64,000 bases of DNA from Oreohelix idahoensis. Lineage: Eukaryota > Mollusca > Gastropoda > Stylommatophora > Oreohelicidae. Positions 57,396 to 64,000 of the stretch are shown piece after piece. The stretch spans positions 1-64,000 of the forward strand of contig JAMPIV010021227.1 in assembly GCA_024509875.1 (NCBI GenBank), read 5' to 3'. Numbering within the stretch: position 1 is the first letter of the stretch; each line of letters begins with the position of its first letter. Position numbers and translations under genes: made by a program. The notes beneath the pieces are model-generated. The model worked only from the letters and a program-made list of their open reading frames with translations. It was not told the origin of the DNA and ran no database searches.

Positions 57396-60300
57396 TATAA
57401 ACATGTAATAATGACGTGTGTTTATTTACAATATAAATAATACAAATAATAATCATCATCATCAGTATTTGTTTTTTCAGCATTTGGGCGAGCATAGTCA
57501 AGCATCAGAAACAAATAACAGGCTGAAAGAAGATACTTTTGTTTAGTTATTTTGTATAACATATTTAAGTTGTTTTGCAGAAAAAAATACATGTCAGTAC
57601 AAACAAGAAATGTATCAAAAAACGTGAAAATGCAGAAAGAGAAAAGGAAAGAAAGAAAAAAACCAATGGACTAATGAAAGACGTATTGAAGCGACAGATT
57701 ATGCATCAACAGCAAAGCGCCAACTAATCAGATAAACGGCGATGTAAGCTTTCGTAAAGGAAGTAAATAGTTCATAAGCTTCGAATAGATAAACACAGAA
57801 ATTAGCGAAATCGTTTAATAAGGTTGATAAATGTAAACATGCTAATGGGTGCATTTAAATATTATAAAATAAGATAAAAATGCAATTGTAGTCTAATATT
57901 CTTAGAAAGAGCCAAATTAACGGAAACTTTATTCTGACTGCTGTCGTAATGGCTTAGTACAGGTGTCAGCATTAACTCGAAAAGGGGCAGGTGCGACTTT
58001 ACTTGATTAAAAACACTCAACTAAAGATTGCTCACAAGACAAACATTTTGGGAACTATGTAAGGCAGTTAAGTCCCTTTAACATATACAGCAGTATAAGG
58101 CTCCCAACGTAGCAACAAAGGGGATCTTCCTGTGTTGCAACTCTTTGTGAACACCACAAAGCTTTCATTACTTTGGAACTTTGTGGTACTCAAAAGGTTG
58201 TTGCTAAGCTGGTCGTTACGTGTGTGTTTTATGACGTAAGTTGTCGCGTACGATAACGGCAAGGAGATATTCCATGTGTACCCGTCCGGCATGGTCGTAT
58301 GTTAGAATGAGCTCCAAGGTGTTCCGTCTGGATATTCATAAGTGTGGATCCTAGATGTTCTTATGAAGTAGATTATATGTCTCCACTGAGACCTCACGGA
58401 ATATGATGTACTAATGAATGTTCTTACCAGTCTTCACGGGGATCTGAGACATATTATGCGATATTAGAACCAGAAGTTGGATGAATTCAGAGTTTAACGG
58501 ACATACTCATATTGTTGGCCCAGTGTACATAGCCTTATGGATTTAATGTCAATGTGTCATGAATGGATCTTCATTTGTTCAAGTGGAAAATGTTCAATAA
58601 ATCGTGCTCTATTCGTACGCTGTTAGTTCTCTGAATTTATTCACAAAGTTGCCACTTGGCTGCGTTTGAACACTATTGTTCTAACATTATGAACACCTCT
58701 AGAAGCATGTAACACCTGTATGGAATGGACTATTTTGGTTACATAATTTTCCGTGAGGTAAATTATAATGTATTTTATGTTTCTTTACATGCATCGATCA
58801 TGGGTAATGCATTTTATACTCAACTCTATACATCCTTGATGGAAAAAAGCCCTAGTTTTTCTATGAAATAGAAAAAAGTACATTCCATAGTTATTTAAAT
58901 AAATGGAAAAGCCGATTTAAGAAGCTGATCTGTTCGTCCATGCTTACATGAAAATGTGTGAAGTAAAAAAATATTCAAAGGATACATATACTAGGGAAAT
59001 CAGATACGTGAGAAAAGTTAAGATGTACTGAAAGGCTCACAATGGAAAAGATAAAAGATACTACTTCATTCCCAATTTATGTGTTTTTTTTTCCCTTCAG
59101 AAATATCAAGCAGTGTTCTTTAGCTAAGACGTGACCCCTTCACTGCATGAAGACATTTGTGTGTACCCTCGTGAAGATATATGTCGAACTGTTCATTAAG
59201 TTCTTATTGTAATCCTGTGATATATGCTTTCAACTGTCCAAATATAGACCACGGACAGTTACTTGGATCAAGAAGAAGAACAAAATGACAGCATCGAGAA
59301 ATGATGCAACAACCCTTTAATTTTACGCATCCAGCCATTGATGTAAGTGAAGGCTTCGCTTTACTTCGTAGTAGTGAGGAAACGTAAAATATTTGAAAAA
59401 TATTTCAAATATGTCGTTAAGGCTTATGTTAAACTTGATGGCAACATATTTAATTATATGAGATCAAATATTGCGAAACCAGTGAGAATAGTTTGTATTA
59501 TTGATTAAAATTAGAACTCCGCCTAAGCTGGTCCCAAGCCCGTGCAGAAAAATTAAGGAGGGATTCTGACTGACCTGAGTGCTTCATGCGTTTAAGGAAG
59601 TAGCGAGTAAAACCGTGAACCAGCCAGACGACATGCATGGAGGACGTAAGGCCGCAGCCCGTTAAACGTGCAAAGGTACAACAGGTCAATAATTTGTTTG
59701 TCTTAAAGGTAGATTACAAGAAACCACAGAGACAAAACCGGACTGACCTTAAAGGCGATGAACTGGCACAAATTACGATTCACACCTCTACACCCAGGGT
59801 AGAAGAGGAACGACTAAGTAAGTAAATATTAAAGTCAGTGTGTAAACTGTCAGAAGGAGCATGTCCTCTTAACAGGCGTGTCCAAATTTGGCAAATAACA
59901 GGGTGACCTCTAGATATAGGATGGATGGGTGTGAAAAAAAAATCGAAAAAAGGTAAATCGTCTTACGAGGACAAAAGACAAAGAAAATAGCTAACGTTAC
60001 GGCCACAAGGCCTTCGTTAGGGAAAGGAAAGAAAGTGAAGGCTAGATAGGACACATAAGAACCTAAATAAATATACAAATAAAATCTAGGTACTTCCCTA
60101 AAGGCATTGAAGTCCTAACACTTTTGCTGCTTGCGAACAGACGAACGTGCCCGGAAAAGGAAATCAAATCCTCTAGATATAGAAGACGCGAGTCAATATA
60201 CAAAAAAAAAAAAAAAAAAAAAAAGCGTGAAAGTATGGGGAATGGAGGCGTCTTAACCTCTCACCTTTACCCAGATTTAAATCAAGGGCTAAGGAAATTT

Positions 60301-61074
60301 TCATCGTAGACTAATCGGCGGAAGGCAAGGGGAATGCAACACATACATAATGTTAGGAAACAATTTACATTCATCTTTTATTAACATTGTAGCTTATACT
60401 ACATTAAATTATAATAATCATAAAACACATTAAATTTTTTTTTTGAAATTCCATATGATTTATGTACTTTTAAACCGGAAATTACAAACCTATTTGTGGC
60501 TGTGTTGTTATTTTGATCTCCCCTAATACTAATGCTGTTTGTTAATTATCTTCTTATTGATTATGCGCCTCTCTCAGACATTTTTTGTGGCTATGCATAT
60601 GTAACTATATAACTAATGAATTATCTGTCTACAGTAGAACGACCTTTCAGGAGGTAATAGTGAACATTAAGGTACGCAAACTTCCGATTACTTCATTTTA
60701 CCCAACTCAACGACCACTGAAGCGCACGTTCCATCAATAGAGTTCTGTGATCACAGTTGATGGGCAACTTTACGAAGTAGGCTAATTAAAAACTAGTGGT
60801 TATGCTACATATTGCATTTCTTCTGTTTATTCTACGGTTTCTTAAATACCCTTTAAAAAATTATGGCCTGTTCTACATCGGAAATGCAAGAGGTAATAAT
60901 ATTACGAGAATAATTAAAATAGAGTACACTCTAATTAAAAAATCACTTACTACTTTTGTATTTTTATATCTTCATTTGTGTCTGTTGAAAATACATGAAC
61001 CAAATGTCAAACGGAGGAGCAATGGCGGTCAGTTGACTAATACAGTTTTTTTGTGGTTGGTTTGGCTTTTGGTT
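57396..61074. other. Gene-free 3.7-kb stretch
   Basis: AT-rich. Contains a poly-A of ~23 bp at 60201 and short frames without motifs. I see no repeat partner inside the window and no host exon. Confidence 0.45.
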
Positions 61075-61393
61075 TTTAAGGACTATCTTCATTGCACACG
61101 GATAACTCCATCAAATCTCCGATCTTCTCCCTAAGATCACACAAGGAGGATCTCAGCACAGTGTACGAACTATATAGCACCGGCGAGAATCCCATTGTGT
61201 GTATATAGGAATCACACGTTCTATAAATATTTTTTCGTGGGTAGGTTTCTAATTTTTAAATTTTGCCAGGGCAGCGGCCTGAAAGGACTACTCTTTACGA
61301 ATTCCAACTGCCGTGAGATTTGTAACGTGCGCAACTTGCACACGGGGCCACATTTTTTCCGCTCTTATCCGAGAAGGCTAGGCATCAGATCTC
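61075..61393 (-). mobile_element. SINE family B, copy 2 (headless)
   Basis: Matches the body of 19304-19790 (AAGGACTATCTT, GGATCTCAGCACA, GGGCAGCGGCC, CCGAGAAGGCTAGGCATC) but lacks the tRNA-like head and a clear poly-A. Confidence 0.6.
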
Positions 61394-61604
61394 TGATTTT
61401 ACAGGAGAGAACAAAAATTGCTGTCCGTGATGAACTCTTGAATTGAACAAGCCAGATCTCAAGTTGAGCTGTAACGTAATGTGACACAACAGTTTATTAA
61501 CAAAATGCATTTAATTGTCTTTAGTTTGACATCTGTATCCTAAAGAGTAGTTGGATAAGAAAGGTAAAGGATCCCGTTACACGCCCATTAAGGCATATTG
61601 GGAA

Positions 61605-61715
61605 TATGGTGTTAGGCCCATATTTTCTTGACCATCGGCACACTAGGGGTGATGTGGTCAGCATCACGCCGGCCGCCTTAACCTTCCCAGAAGTTGTTCT
61701 GGTACCCAGTTGGGG
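61605..61715 (+). repeat. Hairpin-rich dispersed repeat D, copy 4
   Basis: Contains GGTGATGTGGTCAGCATCAC, GCCGGCCGCCTTAACCTTCC and GGTACCCAGTT. Confidence 0.7.
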
Positions 61716-62099
61716 CTATTGGATAAGAGGGAAGACATAAAAATTTAAACCTACACAGTAACTTTCCAATCGCCCTGTACATAGCTTGAGTAGTATCAGA
61801 TTATACAAATGACTTAGTTTTAACAGCAGAAAGCGAAAGAGACACAAGCTACCCATGATTATATTCAACATTACGAAAAAAAACTGCCTTCAATAGTGCC
61901 TATACCTTGTAGCAGTATGGCAGCTTGCGTACCCTAACAACTCCCAGAGTTATGCCAGCAGGAGTTTTACTCCTGGCAGGTACTACCAAGCTGGACAGGT
62001 CTGCACGGGTAGGGATCAGACAAAAGCTGGTACCCTGGTCCTCCAGGTTGGAGGTTTTAGCACAAGGCCGACATCCCTAGATCAGGACTACTGGGACAA

Positions 62100-64000
62100 A
62101 AAGAAAAAAACACAGAAAAGATTTGAGATCAGAAATTGAAAGACTCCCTCACGAGAAAACATTTCTATCTGATATAAAAAACATTATCAAACTGCCAAGA
62201 GCCAGGAAGAGACAGCAGTTCAAGATGTTGACCAGAAAATCAGTACAATTTCAACAGTATATATAGAATGCAGCACAACTTGCTTGGGATTCCATGAAAA
62301 AAATATACAAGATTGGATAACACCAGAAAAGTTTAAAACCATTGGGGTGAGAAAAGAAATCAAAAGAAAGAAAATAGAAGCAAAGTCCCCTGTACAGTCA
62401 GCTGAGCAAGGAAATAAAACGTCAAACCGGAGCTGACAAAAGAAAATTCATACACAACTTTGCAAGTCAGACAGAAGAAGCGGCACTGAGAAATGAACAA
62501 AGCACGGTGTACAAAATAACAAAAGTTATCAGTGGGAAAATGGTGCACAAACAACACTACACTAGTTAGATACAAGAACGGAAATCTCATCACCACAGAA
62601 CAGGGGAAAAACAGCAAGATGGGCAGATCACTTTAGAGAAACACTAAATAAAGCACCCCCAGAGTCACGATGGAGCATTCGCGAGGCTAAAATTTTCTAG
62701 ATATAAATACAGATTTTCCACATATGGAAGAAATCATCACAGCTATTAAAGGGCTGAAGAACGGAAAACCTCCAGGCCATGACAACCTAAATGCAGAGAT
62801 ATTTAAAACAGGTCCGGTATTAGCGGCAGAGCTATTAGAACTACTATCTGCACAAACCTGGCAAAAAGAGACAACACCAGTGGAGTGGAACAAAGGAATA
62901 ATTGTTAAATTGCCAAAGAAAGGTGACCTCACTGACTACAACAACTGGAGAGTAATTACTCTCCTATCAGGGCAGACTAATTATTCAAAGAATTTCAAGA
63001 GCACTGAGGAAGGAACAAGAAGGATTTAGAAGAAAAAAAAACCATGTGCAGATCATATATTCACCCTCGGGAACATAACAGAGCAGCGTTCAGAATGGCA
63101 GAGGCATCTGTATATAAATTTTGTTGACTTTGAAAAAGGTATTTGACAGAATACACAGGGACAGCCTATAGCAAATACTGAGGGCTTATGGAATCCTTAA
63201 ATGCATGATCTCCGTCATTAAAAGCCTGTATGCTTATTTCGTGTGCAGTGTTGGGCAGAGCAACCTAACTTTTGAGGTGAATACAGGAGTGCAGCAGAGA
63301 TTCCCCTTATCAACCACTCTGTTTTAAACTGTCATAGACTAGGTGATGCGCCAGACAACAGCAGATGCCCCTAGAGGAATAAGATGGACAGCATTCTCTA
63401 CAGTGGAGGATCTAGAATACGCAGATTGCATCGCACTATTCTCACACACAGATCAATACATCCAAGAAAAAACAGACAGACCGAATAAACATAGCCAACA
63501 GGTGGGACTATACATTAATCTGGGACCCAAAGATGCAGCAATAGTGAATGCAGTCAGCCACCCATAGCTTGACTGCTTGCATCAGGACCAGCGAACCAGA
63601 GCTGGTCAATACCGTACTCCACCTCCACGTGGTGGTCCTGGAAACAGTCTGCAGCAGTGCAGTCTGGCTGAGCGAGTACGGATCGCAGAGGGAAGGCAAA
63701 CCCGGTCCCAAATAATGCCGTGCTGAAGTCGGATGTGTCGACCGAAAGGTGCAGATATCACAGCTACGGCGTAAACAGACACAACGCAACCACCGTCCTT
63801 TTCAGGGCGAACGAGGAAGAAGGAAGAAGAAGAATACTCTCAAGAAGATAGAAGTCATGACATTAAATGTAAGAAATCCTACACCCATTAAAGTAAGGGA
63901 CCAAGAACCAAAACATACAAACACTTTTACATACTTATGAAGCATAATCACATCAGATGGTGGAACAAGCAAAGACATCAGTAGCTGAATGAATAAATCC
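62100..64000 (+). pseudogene. Decayed endonuclease-RT non-LTR retrotransposon, split by a SINE
   Basis: Conserved pieces occur in order across several frames: KNGNLITTEQ (~62575), the RT entry IKGLKNGKPPGHDN and IIVKLPKKGDLTDYNNWR (62745-62970), NFVDFEK (~63120), TADAPRGIRWT and the catalytic box EDLEYADCIALFSHTD (63405-63455). In the last, the second Asp of YADD is Cys. After the SINE (63520-63834) the frame resumes with KIEVMTLNV and TFTYL...SDGGTSKDIS up to the window edge. Multiple frameshifts, stops and the lost catalytic residue make it inactive. Confidence 0.85.
63520..63834 (+). mobile_element. SINE-like retroposon, family A copy 2
   Basis: Starts CTGGGACCCAAAG and ends in (GAA)n, the same limits as copy 1. 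It interrupts the RT pseudogene between codons that are adjacent in related elements (left flank TACATTAAT, right flank CTCAAGAAG), direct proof of insertion. A target duplication is short or degenerate (TAATCT / TACTCT). Confidence 0.8.

Overview
This is eukaryotic, almost certainly metazoan, intergenic DNA built nearly entirely from transposable elements. I recognise no host protein-coding gene. Long (TA)n and (CA)n tracts, low GC, hAT, Tc1, pogo and piggyBac-like DNA elements, Ty3/gypsy elements, several non-LTR families and SINEs with (GAA)n or poly-A tails fit a marine invertebrate. I favour a mollusc-like or other lophotrochozoan/deuterostome genome, but taxonomy is inference only.

Layout. 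1-256: 3' end of a non-LTR reverse transcriptase. 1027-13857: a 12.8-kb Ty3/gypsy element (copy A, + strand) with two ~1.07-kb LTRs, gag, a -1 frameshift signal, and pol in protease-RT-RNase H-integrase order, broken by two homopolymer indels. 13858-14580: minus-strand non-LTR RT fragment. 16405-18416: a BED-finger hAT transposase with two homopolymer frameshifts. 18743-19060: a SINE-like retroposon with an 11-bp target-site duplication. 19304-19790: a second, tRNA-headed SINE. 26695-27100: a pogo/Tigger MITE. 27433-37553: a second gypsy-class element (copy B, - strand) with identical-looking LTRs and integrase placed before RT, the Gmr1-type order. 37554-38254: a fold-back Tc1 fragment.

38256-47500 is the most unusual region. 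It is a ~9-kb inverted repeat (palindrome) whose centre near 42408 is a mirrored ~32-bp minisatellite. Each arm carries a 5' fragment of U2 snRNA, a 90-codon open frame and TATA-containing repeat units. The arms differ by about 2% in the stretch I compared. The right arm has a solo LTR, a fold-back MITE with telomere-like TTAGGG motifs and a retroposon 3' end that the left arm lacks. The left arm preserves the empty target site of the solo LTR, so the duplication is old and not a simple assembly mirror.

47.6-64 kb is older debris: a head-to-head pair of non-LTR fragments (49.8-51.65 kb), a recurring 30-bp minisatellite, several dispersed repeats found 2-4 times in the window, and a decayed endonuclease/RT element (62.1-64.0 kb) split by the second copy of the (GAA)n-tailed SINE.

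The two gypsy elements look recent from LTR identity, and their reading frames break at short homopolymers. Uncorrected long-read indels explain this at least as well as decay.
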